From: CAZMGD01 sp964565705
GTDB taxonomy: Bacteria; Actinomycetota; Acidimicrobiia; Acidimicrobiales; Ilumatobacteraceae
Assembly (NCBI GenBank): GCA_964565705.1
Contig: CAZMGD010000095.1
Location: 1 to 16,648, forward strand
Reading direction: 5' to 3'
DNA: 16,648 bases
A program made the translations under genes and the position numbers. Shown here piece after piece: positions 7,361 to 13,948 of the stretch. The notes beneath the pieces are model-generated. The model worked only from the letters and a program-made list of their open reading frames with translations. It was not told the DNA's origin and searched no databases. The stretch's first letter is position 1; every line of letters starts with the position of its first letter.

Positions 7361-7400
7361 CGGTCCCGGATCCCGCCCGATCGGGCGGGATCCAGGACCG
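7361..7400. terminator. Near-perfect 40-nt palindromic hairpin
   Basis: Two 20-nt arms with one mismatch (centre CCGA|TCGG) form a long GC-rich stem just after the hydratase stop at 7344. There is no downstream T-run, as is common for hairpins in high-GC actinobacteria; four T's precede the left arm. It could end hydratase transcription before the glycosylase promoter at 7445. Confidence 0.6.
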
Positions 7401-7444
7401 AGAACCATCGGCGTGGGTCACCGCGGGGCGCAGGGCGGTGCGTC

Positions 7445-7450
7445 TAGGGT
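7445..7450 (+). promoter_or_regulatory. Putative -10 hexamer for the DNA glycosylase gene
   Basis: TAGGGT, 8 nt before the GTG at 7459. This supports 7459 rather than the in-frame GTG at 7438, which would lie upstream of the hexamer. Confidence 0.45.
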
Positions 7451-7458
7451 CGCTCGCA

Positions 7459-8406
7459 GTGTCCGCCGTCGCCGCCTCGCTCCCGTCGGTGCGGGAGGCG
7501 TCACGGACGCTGCGGCTCGACGGGATCGACCCGACCTCGGCGCTGCCGTCGGGCATGGGCAGCCGGGATCCGAGCGTGCGCAGGTTCCCCGGCGGGCTCG
7601 CCCGGGCGGTGCACACGCCCGTCGGGCCCGGCACCGTGCTGTTCCGGTGGACCGACACCGGTGACGTGACGGTGCGGGCGTGGGGCGCGCCGGCGGCGGC
7701 CGACTGGTTGCTCGACGCGGCGCCCGGCTGGCTCGGCATGGGTGACGACGTCTCGTCGTTCCAACCCACAGATCCGCTGGTGGCCGAGGTCTGGCGTCGA
7801 TCGCGCACGCGCCGCCTCGGTGCATCCGGGCTGATCTGGTCGGAGCTCGTGCCGACGATCGTCAGCCAACGGGTGCAGTTCGCCGACGCGATCGGCAGCT
7901 GGCGGCGGATCGTGCGCTGGTGGGGCAGTGACGCCCCAGGGCCGGCGAGCCTGCAGCTGGTGCTGCCGCCCTCGCCCGAGGTGCTCCGCACCAAGACGTA
8001 CACCGATCTCCACCGGCTCGACGTGGAGCGTCGCCGGGCGGAGGCGGTGCTCGTCGCCGCCCGCCACGCCGCTCGTCTGGAGGAGGCGGCGTCGATGTCG
8101 GTGCCGTGCGCAGCGGCTCGGCTGCAGGCGCTGCCCGGTCTCGGTGCGTGGACCGCGACGACGGTGGTCGCCTCGGCGCTCGGCGATGCCGACACCGTGG
8201 TGCTCGGCGACTTCTGGATGCCGACCATCGTTCGCCACGCCTTGACCGGTGATCGGTCGTGGTGTGACTCCGACGAGCAGATGCTCGAGCTGCTCGAACC
8301 GTTCACCGGCCATCGCTGGCGGGTCGTGACCCTGCTCGCTGCGGCGGGCTACCAGCCGGCGCGTCGGGCGCCGCGCCGCCAGCGTCAACGCATCGCCCAC
8401 TACTGA
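7459..8406 (+). CDS. AlkA-type 3-methyladenine DNA glycosylase (HhH-GPD)
   Basis: A 315-residue base-excision repair enzyme of the HhH-GPD superfamily that excises alkylated bases. The first helical part carries LVPTIVSQRV (about 130-139). The helix-hairpin-helix is LPGLGAWTA at 225-233, followed by the catalytic Asp251 in VVLGDFWMP, which lines up with the catalytic aspartate of AlkA. There is no C-terminal cysteine cluster, so it is not an endonuclease III or MutY type with an iron-sulfur centre. The C-terminal tail is strongly basic (about 300-315). The GTG at 7459 is chosen from the TAGGGT spacing; a GTG at 7438 is possible. Its stop overlaps the convergent RpiB-like gene by 7 bp. Confidence 0.88.
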   Translation: MSAVAASLPSVREASRTLRLDGIDPTSALPSGMGSRDPSVRRFPGGLARAVHTPVGPGTVLFRWTDTGDVTVRAWGAPAAADWLLDAAPGWLGMGDDVSSFQPTDPLVAEVWRRSRTRRLGASGLIWSELVPTIVSQRVQFADAIGSWRRIVRWWGSDAPGPASLQLVLPPSPEVLRTKTYTDLHRLDVERRRAEAVLVAARHAARLEEAASMSVPCAAARLQALPGLGAWTATTVVASALGDADTVVLGDFWMPTIVRHALTGDRSWCDSDEQMLELLEPFTGHRWRVVTLLAAAGYQPARRAPRRQRQRIAHY

Positions 8407-8816
8407 GCGGGCTCGACCCTCGCCACGTTGGCGGCCTCGCCCGGGTCGGGATCGGTGGTCAAGAACGCGTCGAGCATCTCCTCGGCGACCGTCGCCGTGG
8501 TCAGTCGCAGCCCGAACGCGAGCACGTTGGCGTCGTTCCAGCGGCGGGCACCGCGAGCGGTGTCTGCGTCGGTGCACAGCGCCGCCCGGACGCCCGCGAC
8601 CTTGTTGGCAGCGATCGACACGCCGGTGCCCGTCCAGCACGACACGACCCCGAGGTCACAGCGTCCCGACGCGACGAGCTCGGCCACATGGCGTCCCACG
8701 TCGGGCCACCGGTCGCCCTCGCCGGCGACCTCGATCCAGTGGCCGCGCACCTCGAGGAGCTCGCGCACCCGGTCGGTGACGGCGGTGCGCTCGTCGGTGC
8801 CGAAGGCGATCCGCAT
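8400..8816 (-). CDS. RpiB/LacA/LacB-family sugar-phosphate isomerase
   Basis: A 138-residue protein of the RpiB/LacAB fold, which interconverts aldose and ketose phosphates such as ribose 5-phosphate and ribulose 5-phosphate. MRIAFGTDERT is a typical family N-terminus. VVSCWTGTGVSIAANK (about 57-72) carries the catalytic Cys60, and WNDANVLAFG (93-102) is the conserved later block. Two oddities: CGTG is expanded to CWTGTG, and the active-site His that normally precedes NDAN is Trp93. This is therefore a divergent subfamily whose reaction is uncertain. The ATG at 8816 is preferred on family length, although GGAGG lies only one base upstream; a GTG at 8849 in frame is possible. It is divergent from the phosphodiesterase gene (35-bp gap). 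Confidence 0.85.
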   Translation of the reverse strand: MRIAFGTDERTAVTDRVRELLEVRGHWIEVAGEGDRWPDVGRHVAELVASGRCDLGVVSCWTGTGVSIAANKVAGVRAALCTDADTARGARRWNDANVLAFGLRLTTATVAEEMLDAFLTTDPDPGEAANVARVEPAQ

Positions 8817-8851
8817 GCCTCCACACTCGCGCGCCGGGCAGACTCGCACCA

Positions 8852-9352
8852 GTGACGAACCTGCTCCTGGTCAGCGACACGCACCTCGTGCGCGGGCAGG
8901 AGGAGCGGCTGCGCTCGCTGATCGCAGAGGAGCTGGCGGCGGCCGATGCGATCGTGCACGCCGGCGACGTGGTGGACGAGGCGGTGCTGACGATGCTCGC
9001 CGTCCACGCCCCGGTGCACGCGGTGCTCGGCAACAACGACCACGGGATGCACCTACCGGAGCGGATCGAGGTCGATCTGGACGGCTGCCGCGTCGCGGCC
9101 GTGCACGACAGCGGTCCGTCGAAGGGCCGCGCCGAACGGTTGCGGCGATGGTTCCCGACCGCCGACCTCGTCGTGTTCGGGCACTCCCACCTGCCGTGGC
9201 ACGAGACCGACGTCGCCGACGACGGTCACGTGCAGCACCAGGTCAACCCGGGCTCGGCGATCCAGCGCCGGAAGGCGCCACATCGCACCGTCGCGTTTGT
9301 CGAGGTCGAGGGTGGCCGCGTCCTTGCTGTCCGCCACGTCGTGCTCGACTGA
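8852..9352 (+). CDS. YfcE/MJ0936-family metallophosphoesterase
   Basis: A 166-residue calcineurin-like phosphodiesterase with the complete two-metal motif set: Asp9-x-His11 (SDTH), Asp39 (HAGDV), Asn62-Asp63 (GNNDH), His85, and GHSH with His111 and His113. The family acts in the cytosol on small phosphodiesters in vitro; the physiological substrate is not established. GTG is the start (MTNLLLVSDTH). CAGACT sits 7 nt upstream, a weak variant of the TAnnnT pattern seen elsewhere in the window. A strong hairpin begins 13 nt after the stop. Confidence 0.92.
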   Translation: MTNLLLVSDTHLVRGQEERLRSLIAEELAAADAIVHAGDVVDEAVLTMLAVHAPVHAVLGNNDHGMHLPERIEVDLDGCRVAAVHDSGPSKGRAERLRRWFPTADLVVFGHSHLPWHETDVADDGHVQHQVNPGSAIQRRKAPHRTVAFVEVEGGRVLAVRHVVLD

Positions 9353-9364
9353 CGCCACAGCGCG

Positions 9365-9396
9365 AACGGGGGTGCGCCCGTGGGCGCACCCCCGTT
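9365..9396. terminator. Perfect 15-bp stem-loop, bidirectional terminator
   Basis: AACGGGGGTGCGCCC is followed, after GT, by its exact reverse complement. It lies 13 nt past the phosphodiesterase stop on the plus strand. On the minus strand it starts 2 nt after a TAG (9400-9398) that closes an open frame downstream of the strong ribosome site at 9551-9566. The plus-strand arm ends in TT and the minus-strand copy ends in TT as well, with no longer T-run. Confidence 0.75.
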
Positions 9397-9506
9397 GCTA
9401 CTGGTGTCGGAACCGGCGAAGCGTCGTTGATGCCCGATGGACGAGGTCGGGCCGCCGCGCCGGCGGTGGATGGCTGAGATTCACCGGGTGGTCCAGCAGA
9501 GCCGCC

Positions 9507-9545
9507 TCAGCGGCCAGCCACCTCCAGAGTCCGAGATCTGTGCAT
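9507..9545 (-). CDS. Putative 12-codon small ORF behind an exceptionally strong SD
   Basis: It encodes MHRSRTLEVAGR. The ATG at 9545 follows GGAGG by 11 nt, slightly long for optimal initiation. A second GGAGGTGG (minus strand, 9525-9518) lies inside the ORF shortly before its TGA. This layout loosely recalls leader peptides or +1 frameshift sites but has no recognised match. Too short for coding statistics. Confidence 0.3.
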   Translation of the reverse strand: MHRSRTLEVAGR

Positions 9546-9550
9546 GTGTG

Positions 9551-9566
9551 GGACCACCTCCTTTCT
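9551..9566 (-). promoter_or_regulatory. Near-complete Shine-Dalgarno sequence
   Basis: AGAAAGGAGGTGGTCC on the minus strand is complementary to the last 16 or so bases of bacterial 16S rRNA (GGATCACCTCCTTTCT) except at one position. No annotated gene in this window has a comparable ribosome site. Eight of its bases (GGTGGTCC) are also complementary to GGACCACC at 9494-9487 on the same strand, which could sequester part of it. Confidence 0.6.
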
Positions 9567-9652
9567 CTGGTGCGTCCAGTCAACCACAACGACGCCGGGA
9601 GGTGGAGCGCGAATTTCTCCCTCCCAGGGTTCGGGGTGGCACGCTGCCCGCC

Positions 9653-10339
9653 GTGTCCGAATCGCTGTCGAACCCGGCCTGGTTCTCGCTGATCACGACG
9701 CACGTCGCGTTGGGAGAGGGGTCCGGGCGGGCCCGCCGTTACGTGCCCGACGTGGCCGCGTTCGCGGCCGTGGATCGCTACGACGACGACGGCTGGTCGG
9801 CGTTGGCCGAGCTGCAGGGACCAGGGGCGTCGATGATCGTGCTCGGCCCCGTCGGCCTGGAGGCGCCCGCCGGCTGGGAGCGGCTCGGCGGTGGGTTGAG
9901 CCACCAGATGGTGCTCGGCTCGCTCGCACCCGCTCCGGCAGCGATGCCGGCCATCCGGCCGCTCGCGTCCGACGACGTGCCGCAGATGCTGGAGCTGGTC
10001 GAGGTGGCCCAGCCGGGCCCGTTCCGGAAGCGGACGATCGAGCTCGGCCGCTTCGTCGGGGTCTTCTCGCCGAACGGCACGCTGCTGGCGATGGCTGGCG
10101 AGCGGATGCACCCGCCGGGGTTCACCGAGGTCAGCGGTGTGTGCACCCATCCGGACGCCCGCGGCCAGGGTCTGGCACACGCGCTGAGCCATCACGTCGC
10201 GACGGGGATCATGGAGCGGGGCGAGACGCCGATCCTCCACGTGGCGTCGTCCAACGTCGGCGCCCAGCGCGTGTACGAGCGCCTCGGGTTCCGCCTCCAC
10301 CAGCACCTCGACTTCCTCGCCCTGCGCACGCCGACCTGA
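9653..10339 (+). CDS. GNAT-family N-acetyltransferase
   Basis: A 228-residue protein with a C-terminal GNAT domain that transfers acetyl from acetyl-CoA to an amine of unknown identity. The acetyl-CoA loop is VCTHPDARGQGLA (about 163-175, with Arg170-Gly-Gln-Gly), preceded by the strand GTLLAMAGERMHPPGF and followed by SSNVGAQRVYERLGF, the usual closing block. Residues 1-100 form a separate N-terminal region, as in FR47-like acetyltransferases. The GTG at 9653 is preferred. CACGCT lies 7 nt upstream, a relaxed form of the pattern at other genes here. The open frame extends further upstream to 9437, but that part reads through the intergenic region. A perfect hairpin follows the stop. Confidence 0.87.
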   Translation: MSESLSNPAWFSLITTHVALGEGSGRARRYVPDVAAFAAVDRYDDDGWSALAELQGPGASMIVLGPVGLEAPAGWERLGGGLSHQMVLGSLAPAPAAMPAIRPLASDDVPQMLELVEVAQPGPFRKRTIELGRFVGVFSPNGTLLAMAGERMHPPGFTEVSGVCTHPDARGQGLAHALSHHVATGIMERGETPILHVASSNVGAQRVYERLGFRLHQHLDFLALRTPT

Positions 10340-10348
10340 ATCCCAACG

Positions 10349-10389
10349 TGCGGTCGAATCGAGCCCGGAACGGGCTCGATTCGACCGCA
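10349..10389. terminator. Perfect 18-bp stem-loop between convergent genes
   Basis: TGCGGTCGAATCGAGCCC, a five-base GGAAC loop, and its exact reverse complement. It lies 9 nt past the acetyltransferase stop and 22 nt past the convergent nitroreductase stop, so it can serve both directions. No T-run. Confidence 0.75.
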
Positions 10390-10411
10390 GGTTCGCATCG
10401 GTGGGCCGGGA

Positions 10412-11059
10412 TCAGCGCGTGCGTGTCGGCCAGGTGTTCCAGGCGGCGACGTCGGTGAGGGGGCGGCGCGGTGCGGGGCGGAAGTCCTCGCCGAGCGTGT
10501 AGGCGACGGGGAACAGGCCGACCTGGGTGTGGCGCTCGTACGGGATGCCGAGCAGCTCGGCCATCTCCCGCTCGCGGTGGAGGTGGATCGTCGTCCACGA
10601 GCTGCCGAGGCCGCGGCCGCGCAGGGCGAGCATGAAGCTCCACACAGCGGGGATCATCGAGCCCCACCGCGTGGCCTGGTGGAAGATCGTCGCGTCCTCC
10701 ATCCGGCCGGCCATCGTCGGGACGACGAGCACGGGCACGTCCTGGAGGTGCTCGAACAGGTGCAGCACCGACTCGGTCATCCGGATCTCGTCGGCGCTGC
10801 GCGGCGTCGCCGGTTCGGAGTTGGAGGTGACCGTGCGGTCCGAGTAGCCGCCCGCCGACGCCCGGTAGATGTCGGCCATCGCCGCACGGAGGTCGGGATC
10901 GTCGACGATCACCCAGCGCCACAGCTGCAGGTTCCACCCGTTCGGCGCCTGGAACGCGACCTCGAGGCACTCCTCGATCACCGAGCGCTCGACGGGGCGG
11001 CCGAGATCGAGGCGCTTGCGCACCGAGCGGGTCGTGGCCAGCGCGTGGTCGAGCTCCAT
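10412..11059 (-). CDS. Nitroreductase-family FMN oxidoreductase
   Basis: A 215-residue protein of the FMN-dependent nitroreductase family, which reduces nitro, quinone or flavin-linked substrates with NAD(P)H. The N-terminal FMN-binding block is ATTRSVRKRLD (8-18), followed by AFQAPNGWNLQLWRWVIVDD (about 35-54) and the C-terminal LRGRGLGSSWTTIHL and LGIPYERHTQVGLFPVAY segments typical of the fold. ATG is the start; it begins 5 nt after the aldo/keto reductase stop, so the two form an operon with the reductase first. The physiological substrate is unknown. Confidence 0.9.
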   Translation of the reverse strand: MELDHALATTRSVRKRLDLGRPVERSVIEECLEVAFQAPNGWNLQLWRWVIVDDPDLRAAMADIYRASAGGYSDRTVTSNSEPATPRSADEIRMTESVLHLFEHLQDVPVLVVPTMAGRMEDATIFHQATRWGSMIPAVWSFMLALRGRGLGSSWTTIHLHREREMAELLGIPYERHTQVGLFPVAYTLGEDFRPAPRRPLTDVAAWNTWPTRTR

Positions 11060-11064
11060 CGGCG

Positions 11065-12084
11065 TCAGCGCCGCCGGTTCTCCGGCCGCAGTCCCGGGCG
11101 CTCGAGGAACACGTCGGCTGGGTCGACGTTGACGCCTGGCCGGACGATCTCGTCGATTCGGTCGAGCACGTCGGTGCTGAGTCGCACGTCGGGTGCGCCG
11201 AGCTGCGACTCCAGCTGCTCCATCGTGCGCGGCCCGATGATCGCTGACGTGACGGCTGGGTGGTTGAGCACGAACGCGAGCGCCAGGTCGACCACCGAGA
11301 TGCCGGCATCGTCGGCGACCTCGGCCAGCTGCTCGGCGGCGGCTCGCTTGGCGGGGTGCGGCGGCCTCGGTTCGTTGCCACGGCTCTGGTTCAGCCGCTC
11401 GCGGTGCGACTCGCCGGGGTCGACGCCGGCGCGGAAGCGGCCCGAGAGATAGCCGCCGGCCAGCGGGCTCCACGGGATCACGCCCATCCCGTAGCGCTGC
11501 GCCACGGGCAGCACGTCGTTCTCGATGCCGCGCACGAGGATCGAGTACGGCGGCTGCTCGCAGACGAACCGGACCGTGCGGCGTCGGTCGGCCGACCACT
11601 GGGCCTCGACCACCTCGTGGGCGGGGAACGTCGACGAGCCGACGTAGAGCACCTTGCCGGCGCGCACGAGGTCGTCGAGCGCGGCGAGGGTCTCGTCGAT
11701 CTCCACCGCCGGATCCGGTCGGTGCACCTGGTAGAGGTCGATGTGGTCGGTGCCGAGCCGGCGCAGGCTGTGCTCGACCTCGCGCACGATCCAGCGCCGG
11801 GAGATGCCGCGGTCGTTGCGATCGGGGCCCATCTTGCCGTTGACCTTGGTGGCCAGCACCACCTCGTCGCGGCGCCCGGTGATCGCCTTGCCGACGATCT
11901 CCTCCGACTCGCCCTGCGAGTAGACGTCGGCGGTGTCGATGAAGTTGATGCCCGCGTCGAACGCACGGTGGACCATCGCCACGCAGTCGTCGTGGTCGCG
12001 GTTGCCCCACTCCCCGAACATCATCGCCCCGAGGCACAGCTCGCTGACCTGGACGCCGGTTCGGCCGAGGATGCGGTACTCCAT
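11065..12084 (-). CDS. Aldo/keto reductase
   Basis: A 339-residue NADPH-dependent aldo/keto reductase with a TIM-barrel fold, reducing aldehydes or ketones to alcohols. The full catalytic tetrad is visible: Asp50 and Tyr55 (FIDTADVYS), Lys80 (LATKVNG) and His121 (YQVHRPDP). The later VIPWSPLAGGYLSGR block and the C-terminal cofactor segment SAIIGPRTMEQLESQL are typical of the YajO/AKR11-like branch. The ATG follows TACGGT by 7 nt. It is the first gene of the operon with the nitroreductase, and is divergent from the SDR gene. The substrate is not assignable. Confidence 0.93.
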   Translation of the reverse strand: MEYRILGRTGVQVSELCLGAMMFGEWGNRDHDDCVAMVHRAFDAGINFIDTADVYSQGESEEIVGKAITGRRDEVVLATKVNGKMGPDRNDRGISRRWIVREVEHSLRRLGTDHIDLYQVHRPDPAVEIDETLAALDDLVRAGKVLYVGSSTFPAHEVVEAQWSADRRRTVRFVCEQPPYSILVRGIENDVLPVAQRYGMGVIPWSPLAGGYLSGRFRAGVDPGESHRERLNQSRGNEPRPPHPAKRAAAEQLAEVADDAGISVVDLALAFVLNHPAVTSAIIGPRTMEQLESQLGAPDVRLSTDVLDRIDEIVRPGVNVDPADVFLERPGLRPENRRR

Positions 12085-12091
12085 TCGCCGG

Positions 12092-12097
12092 ACCGTA
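12092..12097 (-). promoter_or_regulatory. Putative -10 hexamer for the aldo/keto reductase operon
   Basis: TACGGT on the minus strand, exactly 7 nt before the ATG at 12084, with no SD sequence in between. Consistent with a leaderless transcript. Confidence 0.5.
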
Positions 12098-12113
12098 CCG
12101 GTCGCCTCGGCTC

Positions 12114-12161
12114 GGGGCCGTGTCGCACGCTCGCTTCGGAGCCCTGTCGCGCGCTCGCTTA
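12114..12161 (+). repeat. Tandem 24-bp direct repeat in the divergent promoter region
   Basis: Two adjacent 24-nt units (12114-12137 and 12138-12161) share 20 of 24 bases, with the common core TGTCGC-CGCTCGCTT. The second unit ends in the TA of the SDR -10 hexamer. They could be repeated operator sites or a local promoter duplication. Confidence 0.55.
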
Positions 12162-12165
12162 GGTT
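12160..12165 (+). promoter_or_regulatory. Putative -10 hexamer for the SDR operon
   Basis: TAGGTT, 7 nt before the ATG at 12173, with no SD sequence. It is the same hexamer as for the PhoD-like gene. Confidence 0.5.
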
Positions 12166-12172
12166 CGCTGGC

Positions 12173-13048
12173 ATGTTCGATCCCGACACGCCCAACCCGC
12201 AGGTGCCCGAGGACGTCGCCGCGATCCCCGACTGGAACCGGCTGCTCGACGGCAAGGTCGCGGTCGTGACCGGCGGCGGCGACGGCATCGGTGGGGCGAT
12301 CTCCCGCCTGTTCGCCGAGCACGGGGCGACGGTCGAGATCGCCGAGATCGACCCGGAGCGTGCCGAGCGCAAGCTGGCCGAGATCACCGACGCCGGCAAC
12401 ACGGCGCGGGCCCACGTGCTCGACGTGACCAAGTACGACGACGTGGCCCGGTTGCGCGAGGAGGTGCTCGGCACCCATGGGCGCATCGACGTGCTGATCA
12501 ACAACGTCGGTGACTTCCGCCCGCTCGTGCGCTTCGACGACTCGACCCCCGAATCGTGGAACTGGCAGTACCAGATCAACCTCGAGCACATGTTCTCGAC
12601 CTGCCGCGCGTTCATCGGGACGATGGTGGAGCAGGGCAAGGGATCGATCGTCAACTTCCACTCGGTCGAGGGCATGCGTGGCTACCCGGGCGATCCGGTG
12701 TACGGCGCGATGAAGGCGGCGGCGGTGCACTTCACCACCTGCCTCGCTGTCACCTATGGCCGCTACGGCGTGCGCGTCAACGGCATCGGGCCCGATCTGA
12801 CCCAGACGCCGCAGGTGGACTACACGGCCCGTGCCGTCGGGTTCGAGCACCTCTGGCCGGCCTGGGCGCCCGTCGGCCGGATGGGCTGGCCGGAGGACCA
12901 GGCGCGCGTCGCGCTGTTCCTCGCCTCCGACATGTCTGCGTTCGTGACCGGTCACAACATCCCGACCGACGGCGGCACGAAGGCCGGCGCCGGGTGGTTC
13001 TTCTCGCCCCGCGAGCGATCCTTCGTCAACCGCCCGACGGGACTGTGA
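12173..13048 (+). CDS. Short-chain dehydrogenase/reductase (SDR)
   Basis: A 291-residue classical-type SDR that oxidises or reduces a hydroxyl/keto group with NAD(P). The cofactor loop is TGGGDGIG at 33-40. The acidic residue after the second strand (Asp60 in EIAEIDPE) favours NAD over NADP. NNVG is at 110-113, and the active site is Ser164, Tyr177 and Lys181 (NFHSVEG, VYGAMKAA). A 25-residue N-terminal extension (DPDTPNPQVPEDVAAIPDW) precedes the Rossmann domain. The C-terminal TGHNIPTDGGTKAGAG matches the family ending. The stop overlaps the GTG of the LLM gene (GTGA), giving a coupled two-gene operon. The substrate is unknown; lipid, sterol or alcohol metabolism is possible. Confidence 0.93.
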   Translation: MFDPDTPNPQVPEDVAAIPDWNRLLDGKVAVVTGGGDGIGGAISRLFAEHGATVEIAEIDPERAERKLAEITDAGNTARAHVLDVTKYDDVARLREEVLGTHGRIDVLINNVGDFRPLVRFDDSTPESWNWQYQINLEHMFSTCRAFIGTMVEQGKGSIVNFHSVEGMRGYPGDPVYGAMKAAAVHFTTCLAVTYGRYGVRVNGIGPDLTQTPQVDYTARAVGFEHLWPAWAPVGRMGWPEDQARVALFLASDMSAFVTGHNIPTDGGTKAGAGWFFSPRERSFVNRPTGL

Positions 13049-13938
13049 GCAGCTCGATGGACCTGGCGATGACGCTGCCGACGATGCTCCCGCAGACGCG
13101 CGACCAGACGCTGGCGTGGATCCGGGGCATCGACGAGGGACCGTGGTCCAGCCTCGCCGTCCCCGAGCGGGTGACCTACACGAGCCACTCCCTGACCGTG
13201 CAGCTCGCCGCGGCCGCGGCGCTCACCGAGCGGGTCCGGCTGTGGAGCACGATCGTGATCCTCCCGGCGCACGACGCAGTGCAGGTCGCCAAGGACATGG
13301 CGTCGATCGACGTGCTGAGCGGCGGGCGCCTGACGCTGGGCATCGGCGTCGGTGGTCGCGAGCACGACTACCGAGCGATCGGCGCCCCGTTCGACCGGCG
13401 CTGGCAGCGGATGGACGAACAGGTCGAGGCCATGCGTCGGATCTGGGCCGGCGAGCCGCCGTTCGAGGACGCCGATCCGGTCGGGCCCCCGCCGGTGCAG
13501 CCAGGTGGCCCGCCGCTGATCGCCGGCTCGGCCGGGCCCAAGGCGCTCGCTCGCGCGGCGAAGTGGGCGGCCGGCGTCGACGACCCGACGATGATCGCCA
13601 GCGCCTCGCCCGAGGCCGCCGTCGGCGCGCTCGACCGGATCCGCGCCGCCTGGCGCGACGCCGGGCGCACCGACGCGCCGCACACGTCGACGAGCATCTG
13701 GTACGCGCTCGGACCTGACGCCGCGGATCGCCTGCGCACCTACGTCGGCAACTACATGCGGATCATGGGCGAACCGATCGCCGACTACATGGCGGACGCG
13801 GCGAACGTCAGCACGCCCGACGCGCTGCGCGACGCGGTGCAGGTCTGCGCCGACGCTGGCTACGACGAGCTGATCCTGGTACCCACCACGGCCGATCCCG
13901 ACGAGCTCGCACGGACCCGCGACGCGCTCGGGGTGTAA
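13045..13938 (+). CDS. LLM-class flavin/F420-dependent oxidoreductase
   Basis: A 297-residue luciferase-like monooxygenase-family protein with a TIM barrel. MTLPTMLP opens the barrel. LWSTIVILPAHDAVQVAKDMASID (about 70-93, given here in part: STIVILPAHDAVQVAKD) and LSGGRLTLGIGVGG (about 90-103) are the characteristic family blocks, and AGSAGPKALARAAKWA is the later phosphate-loop region. In actinobacteria many relatives use coenzyme F420 rather than FMN. That is likely here, but no decisive residue is readable. The start is either the GTG at 13045, which overlaps the SDR stop, or the ATG at 13057 four codons on. It is coupled to the SDR gene, suggesting consecutive or cofactor-linked redox steps. 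Confidence 0.9.
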   Translation: MSSSMDLAMTLPTMLPQTRDQTLAWIRGIDEGPWSSLAVPERVTYTSHSLTVQLAAAAALTERVRLWSTIVILPAHDAVQVAKDMASIDVLSGGRLTLGIGVGGREHDYRAIGAPFDRRWQRMDEQVEAMRRIWAGEPPFEDADPVGPPPVQPGGPPLIAGSAGPKALARAAKWAAGVDDPTMIASASPEAAVGALDRIRAAWRDAGRTDAPHTSTSIWYALGPDAADRLRTYVGNYMRIMGEPIADYMADAANVSTPDALRDAVQVCADAGYDELILVPTTADPDELARTRDALGV

Positions 13939-13948
13939 ACACGCGCGC

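Larger units (their letters stand above)
9398..9566 (-). other. Putative small minus-strand transcription unit in the 9353-9652 intergenic region
   Basis: This is the only stretch of about 300 bases without a clear large gene. Reading the minus strand: a 16-nt near-complete anti-SD complement (9566-9551), an ATG at 9545, a 12-codon ORF ending at 9507, then a +1-frame open stretch that stays open to TAG at 9398, and a perfect hairpin at once after it. The +1 frame includes WRWLAAEAALLDHPV and has no ATG, GTG or TTG between the ribosome site and a GTG about 30 codons in. Possible readings are a small protein with a non-standard start or frameshift, a leader-peptide regulatory RNA, or chance. 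I do not recognise a family. Confidence 0.35.

Noticed and set aside
9551..9566. Fragment of a 16S rRNA 3' end on the plus strand
   Set aside because: GGACCACCTCCTTTCT resembles the 16S tail, but the preceding bases do not match the conserved helix 45 region. A strong SD on the minus strand explains it better.
9437..9652. N-terminal extension of the acetyltransferase frame
   Set aside because: It would read through the intergenic hairpin-flanked region with no family resemblance. The GTG at 9653 gives a normal GNAT length and a relaxed -10 at the right distance.
10412..12955. A minus-strand open frame of about 850 codons
   Set aside because: Only the part from 11059 down to 10412 is the nitroreductase. 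The rest is out of frame with the aldo/keto reductase and antisense to the SDR, with low-complexity Arg/His-rich translation.
13936..13941. TAAACA as a -10 for the first DUF1801 gene
   Set aside because: The spacing (7 nt) fits, but the final T of TAnnnT is missing and the hexamer includes the LLM stop codon. Read-through from the LLM gene is as likely.
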